The notes: generated by a model from the sequence alone, not told the origin. 64,000 nt of DNA from Kribbella capetownensis (GCF_004331485.1 NZ_SJKD01000006.1:372001-436000); one strand, 5' to 3'. Shown: positions 52,101 through 59,973, counted from the stretch's first letter. Translations and numbers: made by a program.

Positions 52101-52308
52101 AGCCGAGCTGCTCGTCGAGCTCCGGGTAGATCTTGTACCGCAGCCGGTCCCTGACCTGCAGCAGTCCACCCACCACTTGAAGCGCCGCTTCCTGACGGCC
52201 GCCCGTCGTACCGGAGTAGCGGGTCGCGTCGACACTGCTGAAGCCGGCGCCGCTCGGGCTGGTCGGGCCGACCGGCCCTCCACCTGTCTCGATGATCACG
52301 GGAGGCAA
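49192..52308 (-). CDS. GH92 family glycosidase (probable exo-alpha-mannosidase)
   Basis: This protein is about 1038 residues from TTG 52308 (or 1035 from GTG 52299). It begins with a beta-sandwich domain and a GH92 catalytic domain containing SGFWDTYRTAWPAYA, GDEDNGEMSAWYLFAALG (the GH92 base motif) and HHIAWMYNYA. It ends in a discoidin-like module (about 900-1038). GH92 enzymes are calcium-dependent exo-mannosidases. No signal peptide is visible, which is unusual for this family. The gene starts ten bases after the epimerase stop. Its 3' quarter is C-rich with a run of nine C in the coding strand (49302-49310). Confidence 0.85.
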   Translation of the reverse strand: MPPVIIETGGGPVGPTSPSGAGFSSVDATRYSGTTGGRQEAALQVVGGLLQVRDRLRYKIYPELDEQLGYSATYAVVDLVFTDGTRLSDLDVTDQYGMPFDAAGQGAAKILYANQWNDVQVDLTPAAGKTVDQVLLVVDAPSGPFEGWLDDIEIAPAPARLDGTDLVASVDTRRGTNASHDFSRGNTLPITAWPNGFNFLTPVTDASTHRWPYEYHRANNADNRPELQGLSFSHQPSPWMGDRDQLTIMPVAATEPLGDPAERAAAFSHDDEIARPDLYSVRLANGVLAELAPTDHGAIFRFDFPGDAAGRHLVFDTIDENGAFSFDGTALTGWVENGSEFGRTRMYCYGVFSSAPVGFGPTVGGRDNARAASFAAVDGVTLRIATSFIGVDQARHNLSLELEGRSFEDIQQAAWEAWSERLAVIRPEGATEPQLRTVYGNLYRLNLYPNSHFENAGTIDEPDYRYASPVTAPEADRAVEKSGKMYVNSGFWDTYRTAWPAYAFLYPSLAAEFVDEFVQQYRDGGWIARWSSPGYADCMTGTSSDVSFADAYLKGVELPDPLATYDAGLRNATVGPEATEVGRKGVETGFFTGYVSTDTEESVSWSLEAYLNDFGLAEMAARLADDPAVPAARRAQLAEEAEYLRRRSLNYVLLFDDAVNFFQGRRPDGTFAKTPEEFDPCEWGGDFTETDGWNFAFHVAHDPRGLANLYGGPRGLEAKLDEFFATPELAVKKGTYSIVIHEMLEAQAVRMGQFGFSNQPAHHIAWMYNYARAPHKTQAIVREVLDRLYVGEQIGQGYPGDEDNGEMSAWYLFAALGIYPLRVGAPEYAIGSPLFSRTVVTPLGGSPITITASNVQHPYVQDLLVDGKQLPTASIGDAELRAARQIDFVLGPEPSDWATLATPPSITQDDAVPTPLVDLIPHDPGNPLFDNTSTTEVTFDTPTPTIAWSLPTPVTPSFYTLTSGTGGTPTAWHLEASTDNTTWTVLDTRTNQSFPWPHQTPPLKIPTPATYQHYRLTITAATTDLTLSQLELLHKAGG

Positions 52309-52317
52309 TGCTACGGA

Positions 52318-53211
52318 TCAGTGCGGCGGCGGAGGCGGGACGTTCCCATCCTGGACCCACGCCACATAGTCGCGCGCGATCTCCTCGTCCGCCCGCAGCC
52401 GGAGTCCCGCCGCCAACGCCCGCCGGTTGTCGAGCCGGAACGTCCCGTCGTTGCTCCCGTCGTGCGGCAGGTGGAAGCGATCGACGGCCGGCGACCAGTC
52501 CACCGGAGCAGCATCGGGTACGACGGAACGCCAGGCGTCGGCCAACTCCGCCATCGTCCGGGTCGGCCCGACCGCGTTGAACGGGCCGCTCACGCGCTCG
52601 GTGGTGAGCCGGAGCAGGAAGTCGGCCAGGTCGCGGGCATCGACGTACTGGACCGGCTGCGACGGCCGGGCAGCGGACTCCATCCGCGTCTCATGTGCAA
52701 GAGCGGTGCCCCAGTTGCCGAAGTCCGGGTTGTACGGACCGACCACGAAGCCGGACCGAACCGCCGCGGCCCGCTCGCCGAAAGTGGCCGACAGCAACGA
52801 CTCGCAGCGCACCTTCGACGGCCCGTAGATGTCCATCGTGAACTCGTCCTCGGGCGCACCGTCCGGCCAGTCCAGCAGCGGAGCCGACTCGTCCATACCC
52901 GGCGTCACCTTGCTGGCGTAGACGGCGATCGACGACATGTAGGTGTAGTGGCCGACACGATCCCGGAGCAGCTCCGCACTCCGCCGGACCTGTGGAACCA
53001 GGAAGCCGGACATGTCGATGACGCCGTCCCACTCCCCCGTCGCCAGCACGTCCGGCGCGGCCCGCTCGCCGACCAAGCGTCGTACCTCAGGAAACAGCTC
53101 GGGGTTGGTCAGGCCACGGTTGAACAGCGTCACGTCGTGACCGTCGCGGAGGGCGGCCTCGACCACGTGACGGCCGAGGTTCTTCGTGCCGCCGAGGACG
53201 AGCAGTCTCAC
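52318..53211 (-). CDS. NAD-dependent epimerase/dehydratase-like protein
   Basis: This 297-residue Rossmann-fold protein has LVLGGTKNLGRHVVE as cofactor motif and an SSIAVYASK then DIYGPSKVRCE region in place of the extended-SDR YxxxK. GTG 53211 overlaps the phosphotransferase stop (GTGA). It belongs to the atypical reductase/isoflavone-reductase-like SDR group common in actinobacteria. The substrate is unknown; neighbours suggest a sugar or nucleoside derivative. Confidence 0.78.
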   Translation of the reverse strand: MRLLVLGGTKNLGRHVVEAALRDGHDVTLFNRGLTNPELFPEVRRLVGERAAPDVLATGEWDGVIDMSGFLVPQVRRSAELLRDRVGHYTYMSSIAVYASKVTPGMDESAPLLDWPDGAPEDEFTMDIYGPSKVRCESLLSATFGERAAAVRSGFVVGPYNPDFGNWGTALAHETRMESAARPSQPVQYVDARDLADFLLRLTTERVSGPFNAVGPTRTMAELADAWRSVVPDAAPVDWSPAVDRFHLPHDGSNDGTFRLDNRRALAAGLRLRADEEIARDYVAWVQDGNVPPPPPH

Positions 53212-54044
53212 GAGAGCTGGTCCAGGAGATCCTCGAGCTCGGCCAGGAGCGGGGCGATCCAGGAGCCGGAATCCGGGATCGTGCGTTGGCCCTCGGTGAC
53301 GACGAAGTCGAGTGCGAGCAGGCAGAAGCAGGCGCCGCCGGCGAGCAGTTGACGGTCGACCAGGAACGGATCCGCGCCGGCGATCTCGACGTAGTGGGCG
53401 ACGATCGGTCCGCGGTCGTGACCGAGTGCGGTCGCATCGCGGACCAGGGTGTACAGGTCGCTGAGGTACGGCGCGACGTACGCCAGCGGCCAGTCGACCG
53501 CGGTCCATCGGGTGCCGTCGGTGACGAGATTCTTCGGCACGAAGTCACCGTGGACGACTCCGAACGGTGCATCCCGGTGCAGCGCAGCGAGTGCCTCGGT
53601 CAACGGCCCGACGTCGAACGAGATCCGCTCGATGCGATCAGCCAACTCCTTGACCCGCTGCGGCGGAAACCCACTCGGCCCTGATACGGCGCGCGAGCGA
53701 ATCTCGGCCAGCAACTCGGCCGCGGCAAGGAAACCCTCAGCCGACGGCTCCTGCTCCAGCGTCACCCGGCCCACGTCCGCGAGCACGAGCATGCCGTCCT
53801 CGGCGTGGATCAGCTCCGGTGCCGGCAAACCCAACGGGATGACGAACCGCTCGTACGCCGTTCCCTCGCCGGACTGACTGTCCGTCCCCCGCTTCACGAT
53901 CACACTGCGCAGTCCGTACGACAGCCGCCAGACCTCCGACGATCCCCACTGCCGCAGCAACTCGCCGTGCAACGCCTCGATCGACGGAGCCTCCGTAGCC
54001 CGCAGTACCGGTCCGTCAACATGCGAGAGCCACGCCGGAAGCAT
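53208..54044 (-). CDS. Aminoglycoside phosphotransferase-like kinase
   Basis: This 278-residue APH/choline-kinase-type protein has the catalytic loop VVHGDFVPKNLV (Asp and Asn) and the magnesium motif AVDWPLAY, with ILe/Val-Lys in SVIVKRG as the ATP lysine. It lies in a run with nucleoside hydrolase, epimerase and GH92 genes. It could phosphorylate a sugar or aminoglycoside-like molecule; nothing shows it to be a resistance gene. Start ATG 54044. Confidence 0.75.
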   Translation of the reverse strand: MLPAWLSHVDGPVLRATEAPSIEALHGELLRQWGSSEVWRLSYGLRSVIVKRGTDSQSGEGTAYERFVIPLGLPAPELIHAEDGMLVLADVGRVTLEQEPSAEGFLAAAELLAEIRSRAVSGPSGFPPQRVKELADRIERISFDVGPLTEALAALHRDAPFGVVHGDFVPKNLVTDGTRWTAVDWPLAYVAPYLSDLYTLVRDATALGHDRGPIVAHYVEIAGADPFLVDRQLLAGGACFCLLALDFVVTEGQRTIPDSGSWIAPLLAELEDLLDQLS

Positions 54045-54085
54045 CCGGCCAGTAGATCACGACCGGCTGAGCTGCCGCCGCCGAT

Positions 54086-54946
54086 TTACGAAGGGTTCGG
54101 GCTGCCTGCACAGGCGACGAGGATCCGGTCCACGATGCGCTGGGCGACCCGCTCGGCGTCGAGATCGGCGACGATCCGGTGCGGCCCGTCCCCCGGTGTG
54201 AAGGAGGTGATCCCAGCCTCGTCGACCTCGATCCGGCCGGTGGCGAACGTGAACAGGTCCGGATCGGTCAGCATCAGTACCGCGGCCGGGTCGTGCGGGA
54301 CGTTGGAGTCCGACGCGGAGAAGCTCCAGAACTGCCGCATCTCCGCGCCAAGCAACTGCCCGAGCGGTCCGGCGGCCTCGAACTCGGCCACGACGGCGCC
54401 ACCCAACCGGAGCCGTGACGTCTGGTCGATACCGATGACCGTCGCCGGCACTCCGCTGGCGAACACGGCCGCGGCCGCGTCGACGTCGCACTTGATGTTG
54501 TGCTCTGCATCGGCCGACAAGAAGTCGCCGCCCATGACACACAACTGCTCGATCTGGTGCCCGGGCCGCTCGACGGCTTCCGCCACATTGGTCAACGGGC
54601 CGACCGCGACAACCGTCGGTGAGGCGGCAAGCACTCCGATCGGATCGGTGTCGGTAGCGACGGTCTCGCGGTCCAGGTCAGGAAGAAGGGCGCCTTCGTG
54701 ACCGGCCCACCAGACCGGCCGGCCGGAGCGGGTCTCGGTACGGCCAGGCACGATCGGGTCGATGGCGCGACCAGCGACCGTCGCCACCCGCGCGGCCATC
54801 CGGGCCCGCACGAGCGTGTCGCCGTACACGGTGGTGACGGCGGCGAGATCGAGTTCGGGCGAGCCGAGGATCGTCGCCAGCGCGAGGACGTCGTCGACGT
54901 CGGAGCCGAGATCGGTGTCGAAGGTCAGCGAGGATGCCGTCTGCAT
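54086..54946 (-). CDS. Nucleoside hydrolase (inosine-uridine type)
   Basis: This 286-residue protein begins with FDTDLGSDVDDVLAL, a variant of the DTDxGxDD calcium motif with an extra residue. It contains VVAVGPLTNVAEAVE, the VMGGDF segment and the NIKCDVDAAAAVF region. It hydrolyses ribonucleosides (or a related N-glycoside) to base and ribose. It lies 41 bases before the phosphotransferase gene, so the operon may process the released sugar. The substrate is uncertain. Confidence 0.82.
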   Translation of the reverse strand: MQTASSLTFDTDLGSDVDDVLALATILGSPELDLAAVTTVYGDTLVRARMAARVATVAGRAIDPIVPGRTETRSGRPVWWAGHEGALLPDLDRETVATDTDPIGVLAASPTVVAVGPLTNVAEAVERPGHQIEQLCVMGGDFLSADAEHNIKCDVDAAAAVFASGVPATVIGIDQTSRLRLGGAVVAEFEAAGPLGQLLGAEMRQFWSFSASDSNVPHDPAAVLMLTDPDLFTFATGRIEVDEAGITSFTPGDGPHRIVADLDAERVAQRIVDRILVACAGSPNPS

Positions 54947-55018
54947 CCGTCCATGTGACCACAGCCACCGGTGCACCGGCCTCTGGAGCGGCGCGGGCCG
55001 TCTGGCAGGCTTGTGGGC

Positions 55019-55957
55019 ATGACCGAGAATGCCACGCACGCCTGGGGCTTCGGCCTCGCCACCGTTTCCGCCGACGGGACCGTCCTCGACGTCTGGTACC
55101 CGGCGCCCGAGCTCGGCTCACGGCCGGACGACGCCAAGGCGCCGGCCGAGCTGATCGCTGCCGAGGGCAACGACGAGATCCGGCAGGTACGGCGTGAGGT
55201 GGTGACGGCCGAGATCACCCTGGACCAGGCGCCGGCGGGCACCGCGGACGCGTACCTGCGGCTGCACCTGCTGTCGCACCGGCTGGTCCGCCCGCACGGC
55301 CTCAACCTGGACGGCATCTTCGCCGCGCTGCCGAACAACGCGTGGACGTCGCTCGGCCCGGTCCCGGTCGAGGACATCGAGCAGGTGCGGCTGCGGGCCC
55401 GCGCAGCCGGCCAGCACCTGAGCGTGGCGAGCGTCGACAAGTTCCCGCGGATGACGGACTACGTCGTACCGAGTGGTGTCCGGATCGGCGACGCCGACCG
55501 GGTCCGGCTGGGCGCGCACCTGGCCTCCGGGACCACCGTGATGCACGAGGGCTTCGTGAACTTCAACGCCGGCACGCTCGGTACGTCGATGGTCGAGGGC
55601 CGGATCGTGGCCGGTGTGGTGGTCGACGACGGCAGCGACATCGGCGCCGGCGCGTCGATCATGGGCACGCTGTCCGGCGGCGGCACCCAGGTGGTGTCGA
55701 TCGGCAAGCGCTGCCTGCTCGGCGCGAACGGCGGCACCGGCATCTCGCTCGGCGACGACTGCGTGGTCGAGGCGGGGCTGTACGTGACCGCCGGCACCAA
55801 GGTCACCCTCCCCGACGGCAGCATGGTCAAGGCCCGCGACCTGTCCGGGCAGCCCGGGCTGCTGTACCTCCGCAACTCGGTCACCGGTGCCGTCGAGGCG
55901 CGGCCGCGGCAGGGTGAGGGCATCACGCTCAACGAAGCCCTGCACGCCAACGCGTGA
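55019..55957 (+). CDS. dapD: Tetrahydrodipicolinate N-succinyltransferase
   Basis: This 312-residue protein starts at ATG 55019. The C-terminal half is a left-handed beta-helix with hexapeptide repeats (GTTVMHEGFVNFNAGTLG, VVVDDGSDIGAGASIMG). It is the long actinobacterial DapD type (Rv1201c-like). It succinylates tetrahydrodipicolinate in the lysine/peptidoglycan pathway, the step two before dapE. CAGGCT seven bases upstream suggests a leaderless transcript. Confidence 0.93.
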   Translation: MTENATHAWGFGLATVSADGTVLDVWYPAPELGSRPDDAKAPAELIAAEGNDEIRQVRREVVTAEITLDQAPAGTADAYLRLHLLSHRLVRPHGLNLDGIFAALPNNAWTSLGPVPVEDIEQVRLRARAAGQHLSVASVDKFPRMTDYVVPSGVRIGDADRVRLGAHLASGTTVMHEGFVNFNAGTLGTSMVEGRIVAGVVVDDGSDIGAGASIMGTLSGGGTQVVSIGKRCLLGANGGTGISLGDDCVVEAGLYVTAGTKVTLPDGSMVKARDLSGQPGLLYLRNSVTGAVEARPRQGEGITLNEALHANA

Positions 55958-55973
55958 CGGGTGAGCAACAACG

Positions 55974-56008
55974 CGTGCGGAACGCCAACCAACCGCACGT
56001 TCCGCACG
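55974..56008 (+). terminator. Hairpin terminator after dapD
   Basis: CGTGCGGAACG (55974-55984) and CGTTCCGCACG (55998-56008) form a perfect 11-base stem with a 13-base loop, 17 bases past the dapD stop. No T-run. Confidence 0.6.
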
Positions 56009-56069
56009 TCAACCACTTCGTGACCGACACCTCGGAACCCGACCCCCGCCCCCGCACGTTGGGAGCGGT

Positions 56070-57047
56070 ATGCCGTTGAAGCGTGGTGCCCTGGTGGCAA
56101 TGGGCGCTGTCGGTGTGTTCGCGCTGGCCATCGGGTTGACGGTCCGGTGGGTCGGAGACAAGGGGATCGGGCCGTTGCTGCCGCCCAAGGAGCAGTGCAC
56201 GGCCACGGTCAACGGGACCACTGTCGAGTTGGACCCGGAGCAGGCGGAGTCGGCCGCGATCATCGCGGGGGTCGCCGTACGCCGGGGACTGCCGGCTCGG
56301 GCGGCGACGATTGCGCTGGCGACGGCGTACCAGGAGTCCGGCCTGCGAAATCTTGCGCACGGGGATCGGGACTCGCTGGGGCTGTTCCAGCAGCGGCCGT
56401 CCATGGGCTGGGGTACGGCGAAGCAGGTGCAGGACCCGCACTACGCGGCCGGGAAGTTCTACGACGCGCTGGTGAAGGTGAAGAACTACCAGACGCTCGC
56501 GGTGACGGTGGCGGCCGACCGGGTCCAGCGCAGCGCGTTCCCGAACGCCTACGCGGATCACGAAGCGGATGCGCGGGTGCTCGCCTCGGCGCTGACCGGG
56601 CAGTCGAAGAGCGTGTTCGCCTGCACGGTGAACACCGACTCGGTGAAGCAGGAGGTGGTCGGCCGCAGCGGGCTGACGCCGCGGGCGGAGGCCGTACGCG
56701 CGGATCTGCTCGAGACATTCGGGAAGCTGTCGACCGGTGGGTATGCGCCGGGTGGGGTGCAGTCCGGGCACATGGAGGGGTCGGCGCATTACGACGGCCG
56801 GGCGGTGGATGTGTTCGTCCGGCCGATCTCGACGACGAACACGACCAAGGGCTGGGCGATGGCGCAGTACCTGGTGGCGCGGGCGGACCTGCTGAAGATC
56901 AAGACGGTGATCTTCAGCGACAAGATCTGGACGGCCGGTGGGCGCTCCGACAGCGGGTGGCGCGACTACACCCCGCCCGAACGCTCCGGCGACCCAGCCA
57001 TCCTCCGCCACCTCGACCACGTCCACGTCGACGTCCAAGAGCAGTAG
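56070..57047 (+). CDS. Membrane-anchored or exported wall-associated protein with lytic-like and M15-like modules
   Basis: This 325-residue protein has a hydrophobic N-terminal segment (5-27) acting as signal or anchor. The region 60-130 (TALATAYQESGLRNLAHG, DSLGLFQQRPSMGW) resembles the lysozyme/transglycosylase fold with Glu in YQESG. The C-terminal part ends in SAHYDGRAVDVFV and HLDHVHVDV, a peptidase M15-like zinc pattern (SxHxxGxAxD and HxH). A role in cell-wall remodelling is inferred from these two modules. ATG has GGAG upstream. It is convergent with the ferredoxin gene. Confidence 0.68.
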   Translation: MPLKRGALVAMGAVGVFALAIGLTVRWVGDKGIGPLLPPKEQCTATVNGTTVELDPEQAESAAIIAGVAVRRGLPARAATIALATAYQESGLRNLAHGDRDSLGLFQQRPSMGWGTAKQVQDPHYAAGKFYDALVKVKNYQTLAVTVAADRVQRSAFPNAYADHEADARVLASALTGQSKSVFACTVNTDSVKQEVVGRSGLTPRAEAVRADLLETFGKLSTGGYAPGGVQSGHMEGSAHYDGRAVDVFVRPISTTNTTKGWAMAQYLVARADLLKIKTVIFSDKIWTAGGRSDSGWRDYTPPERSGDPAILRHLDHVHVDVQEQ

Positions 57048-57055
57048 TCAAAGCA

Positions 57056-57089
57056 TGTGGCGAGCACCCCGGTTGGAGTACTCGCCACA
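57056..57089. terminator. Hairpin between convergent genes
   Basis: TGTGGCGAG (57056-57064) and CTCGCCACA (57081-57089) form a nine-base stem with a 16-base loop, nine bases after the stop of the wall-protein gene. It could serve both strands. Confidence 0.55.
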
Positions 57090-57106
57090 CTAGGTAACCA
57101 AAGAAC

Positions 57107-57206
57107 TACTCGTCGTGCTCCTGTGGGGGCAGGGCCTCGACTCCTCCACCCCCGCCTTTGGCTTTTCAGCCTTACTCGTCGTGCTCCTGCGGGGGCAGGG
57201 CCTCGA
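57107..57206. repeat. Duplicated 34-base 3' end of the ferredoxin gene
   Basis: The sequence at 57107-57140 repeats at 57173-57206 with one mismatch; the period is 66 bases. The second copy is the ferredoxin C-terminal coding end and stop; the first lies just downstream of it and reads as the same ending. Confidence 0.85.
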
Positions 57207-57498
57207 TGAAGGGGTGATCCTTGTCGATCTTGCCCATCTTGGAGGCGCCGCCGGGGGAGCCCAGGTCGTTGAAGAAGTCGACGTTCGCGGTGTAGTAGTC
57301 CTTCCACTGCTCCGGGGTGTCGTCCTCGTAGTAGATCGCCTCCACCGGGCAGACCGGCTCGCAGGCTCCGCAGTCGACGCACTCGTCGGGGTGGATGTAC
57401 AGCATCCGGTTGCCCTCGTAGATGCAGTCGACGGGGCATTCCTCGACGCAGGCGAGGTCCTTCAGGTCAACACACGGCTGCGCGATGACGTAGGTCAC
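57172..57498 (-). CDS. Seven-iron ferredoxin (FdxC/FdxA type)
   Basis: This 108-residue protein starts at GTG 57498 with AGGAGGAG upstream. The Cys pattern is that of 7Fe ferredoxins: Cys9, Cys17 and Cys50 for [3Fe-4S], and Cys21, Cys40, Cys43, Cys46 for [4Fe-4S], with Cys25 free. It carries electrons in the cytoplasm for P450s or other oxidoreductases; no partner enzyme is adjacent. It is the counterpart of Rv1177. A duplicate of its 3' end follows. Confidence 0.92.
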   Translation of the reverse strand: MTYVIAQPCVDLKDLACVEECPVDCIYEGNRMLYIHPDECVDCGACEPVCPVEAIYYEDDTPEQWKDYYTANVDFFNDLGSPGGASKMGKIDKDHPFIEALPPQEHDE

Positions 57499-57625
57499 TG
57501 CTACTCCTCCTATGGCAGGCAAGCGCAGCGCTGATCTGGGGTGCTGCGATGCGGTGATGCTGTGCTCAATGCAAGGTATCTAGTATCACGGTAGTACTTC
57601 GCCCACTCTGCCAGGAGTCCGCATC

Positions 57626-58564
57626 GTGTCAGGCCCCCAGATAGGACTTTGGGTCCGTGATATCGGCCACCGTGTCGTCGTCCGGCACCGGATCCCGGGC
57701 GGACTGACCGACGTGATCGGCGTTCTGCAGTCCTGGGACCCCTCCGGCCTGGTCGTACGGCACGCGGACAGCAGTCTGCACCAGGTCGCGACCGCCGACG
57801 TGGCGGCGGCCAAACGGATCCCGGAGATGCCGCTGCGCCCGGTGGACGTCGAGCAGCTCTTCCTGACCACCGCCCTGGGCCGGCCCGCGGCCGAGACGGC
57901 GTACGTCGGCCAGTGGTTGCTGCGGGCATCTTCCGGCTGGACCGGCCGGGGCAACTCGCTGCTCCCGGCCGGAAACCCCGGCATGCCGGTCGCCGAGGCG
58001 CTCAAGCACGCTGAAGCCTTCTACGACGAGCGCGGCCTGCCCCCGCTGGCACTCGTCCGCGTCGGCAGCCCGGAAGCGGCCGAATTCCTTGCCCAGGGGT
58101 GGATCGACGCCCGCCCGGAGCAGTCGGACACCTTCGTCCTGCACACCACCCTGGACCACGTGAACGCCTCCCCGCAGTACGACGCACTGATCGCGGAGCA
58201 CCCCAGCAACGCGTGGTACGCCGCCGCGTTCGACGGACCGGTGCCCGAGGCTGCCCCGGCCGTGATGGAGGGTGCGCCGAAGGCCGTGTTCGCCTCGATC
58301 ACCCTGGACGGCCGCACAGTGGCCGTCGGGCGGGGGTCGATGACGGGGCACTGGCTCGGTATCGATGCCATCCGGGTGGACCCGTCGTACCGCCGCCGTG
58401 GCCTGGGTACGGCGCTCGTCCAGGGTCTGGCCAGGTGGTCCGGGCCGCTGGGAGGCCGCCGTACCTATCTGGAGGTCGTGGAGGAGAACACGGCCGCCAT
58501 GGCCACCTACCGCAGGCTTGGCTATGCGGACGCGTACCGCTACCGCTATCTGACCAAGCGCTGA
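57626..58564 (+). CDS. GNAT acetyltransferase with N-terminal beta-barrel-like module
   Basis: This 312-residue protein has a short N-terminal beta-rich segment (10-65, GHRVVVRHRIPGGLTDV onward) and a degenerate middle region. The C-terminal GNAT domain carries the acetyl-CoA loop IRVDPSYRRRGLGTALVQGL (about 252-271) and EENTAAMATYRRLG. GTG start with AGGAG nine bases upstream. It is the long two-part form widespread in actinobacteria beside this ferredoxin gene. The substrate is unknown. Its 3' end overlaps the convergent MFS gene by 19 bases. Confidence 0.78.
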   Translation: MSGPQIGLWVRDIGHRVVVRHRIPGGLTDVIGVLQSWDPSGLVVRHADSSLHQVATADVAAAKRIPEMPLRPVDVEQLFLTTALGRPAAETAYVGQWLLRASSGWTGRGNSLLPAGNPGMPVAEALKHAEAFYDERGLPPLALVRVGSPEAAEFLAQGWIDARPEQSDTFVLHTTLDHVNASPQYDALIAEHPSNAWYAAAFDGPVPEAAPAVMEGAPKAVFASITLDGRTVAVGRGSMTGHWLGIDAIRVDPSYRRRGLGTALVQGLARWSGPLGGRRTYLEVVEENTAAMATYRRLGYADAYRYRYLTKR

Positions 58565-59928
58565 GCCGCAGCCGCCCCCACCAGCGTCAGCACGATGAAC
58601 CCGACCAGTACGACGCTCAGCGCCGTACTGGGGTTCGAGGCGAGCGCTGCGTAGGTAGAACCGGCCAGAGCGACCCCGAGAGCGCCGGACAGCTGTGCGT
58701 TGGTGGCGACCACGCCGGACAGGTCCGCGGCGTACTGCGGGGACATGCTCGAGGTGACTGCTCCGATCAGAGTGTTGGCGCTGATGCCTAGCCCGAGGCC
58801 GCCGACGCCGAGCAGCGCGAACAGGAGCGGTCCGGTCCGGCCACCAAGCTGCAGATAGGCCAGCACCGACACGTAGCCGGCCGCGAGGACCAGACAGCCG
58901 ATGACGGGCATCCACCGCACTCCCCTGCGCAGCCGCGGGATGATCGGCCCGGCCAGCCCGAACGCCGCCACCCAGACGACCATGGCGAAGCCCGAGTACG
59001 CCGGCCCCTTGTGCAGCCCGGCCTGGAGGTAGAGGGCGAGGACGAAGAGCAGAGCGAAGTACGTGCCCGTTGTGCAGCCATGTGCGAGCATGCCGGCCCG
59101 GACGGCCGGGTTCCGGAGCACCTGCCTCGCGATCAGGGGGCGACCACCGCGGGCGGCCCCGCGGCGTTCGCCGTACTCGAAGAAGGCCAGGGCGGGGAGG
59201 CTCAGCAGGAGGCACATCCAGGACCAGGTCGGCCAGCCGCGTTCGGAACCCAGCAGGAGCGGGACGATCACGAGCAGGACCGTGGCGGAAAGGGTGAGTA
59301 CGCCGACCAGGTCGAGCGGATCGCGATCGGTGCTCCGGTCAGCGGGGAGCAGGCGGCGGCCGGCGACCAGGAGCGCCAGGCCGATGGGGATGTTGACGAG
59401 GAAGATCGGCCGCCAACTGGTGCCGAACAGGTCGGCCGCGATGAGTACGCCGCCGAGGATCTGACCGAGCACAGCCCCACCGGACAAGGCGATCGAGAAG
59501 TAGCCCAGCGCCTTCAGCCGGTCCCGGCCGTGGAAGTGCAACTGGATGCCGCTGAGGACCTGCGGGACCATCAGCGCGGCGCCGGCGCCCTGGACGAAGC
59601 GGGCGACGACGAGGGAGACGATCTCGGGCGCGAGCCCGCAGGCCAGCGAGGCTGCCGTGAACACCAGCAAGCCGAGGAGGAACGTACGCCGGTAGCCGAG
59701 CGACGAGCCGAGCCGGGCGCCGGTGATGAGCAGGACGGCGAACGCGACGACGTACCCGGAAACGACCAGTCCGACCGCACCCTCCGAGGCGTGCAGATCG
59801 GCACCGATCGACGGGCCGGCGATGTTCGCGACCGCGGTGTCGATGTTCGCCATGAACTGCCCGGTGAGCAGTACAGCCAGGATCGCGGCCCGATTGACCG
59901 TCTTCGTGTCGTGCAGGGTGTTTTCCAC
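58546..59928 (-). CDS. MFS transporter, DHA2-type drug exporter
   Basis: I start at GTG 59928, giving 460 residues and about 14 hydrophobic segments. Motif A is GARLGSSLGYRRTF and motif C-like ALSGGAVLGQILGGVL is present, both typical of DHA2 proton-drug antiporters. ADRSTDRDPLDLVG is the usual loop between helices. No regulator is adjacent; the divergent neighbour is the PemK-like gene. The substrate is unknown. Confidence 0.83.
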   Translation of the reverse strand: MENTLHDTKTVNRAAILAVLLTGQFMANIDTAVANIAGPSIGADLHASEGAVGLVVSGYVVAFAVLLITGARLGSSLGYRRTFLLGLLVFTAASLACGLAPEIVSLVVARFVQGAGAALMVPQVLSGIQLHFHGRDRLKALGYFSIALSGGAVLGQILGGVLIAADLFGTSWRPIFLVNIPIGLALLVAGRRLLPADRSTDRDPLDLVGVLTLSATVLLVIVPLLLGSERGWPTWSWMCLLLSLPALAFFEYGERRGAARGGRPLIARQVLRNPAVRAGMLAHGCTTGTYFALLFVLALYLQAGLHKGPAYSGFAMVVWVAAFGLAGPIIPRLRRGVRWMPVIGCLVLAAGYVSVLAYLQLGGRTGPLLFALLGVGGLGLGISANTLIGAVTSSMSPQYAADLSGVVATNAQLSGALGVALAGSTYAALASNPSTALSVVLVGFIVLTLVGAAAAQRLVR

Positions 59929-59967
59929 ACGGCTGGAACGTGTGAGGCCGGTGTGATGTGAGGGCGT

Positions 59968-59973
59968 TAGGCT
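59968..59973 (+). promoter_or_regulatory. -10 element of the PemK-like gene (TAGGCT)
   Basis: TAGGCT ends eight bases before ATG 59982, consistent with a leaderless transcript. The -35 region is weak. Confidence 0.4.

Noticed and set aside
53208..54044. Phosphotransferase considered as an aminoglycoside resistance gene
   Set aside because: Only the general APH fold motifs are present and the operon context is sugar/nucleoside metabolism.
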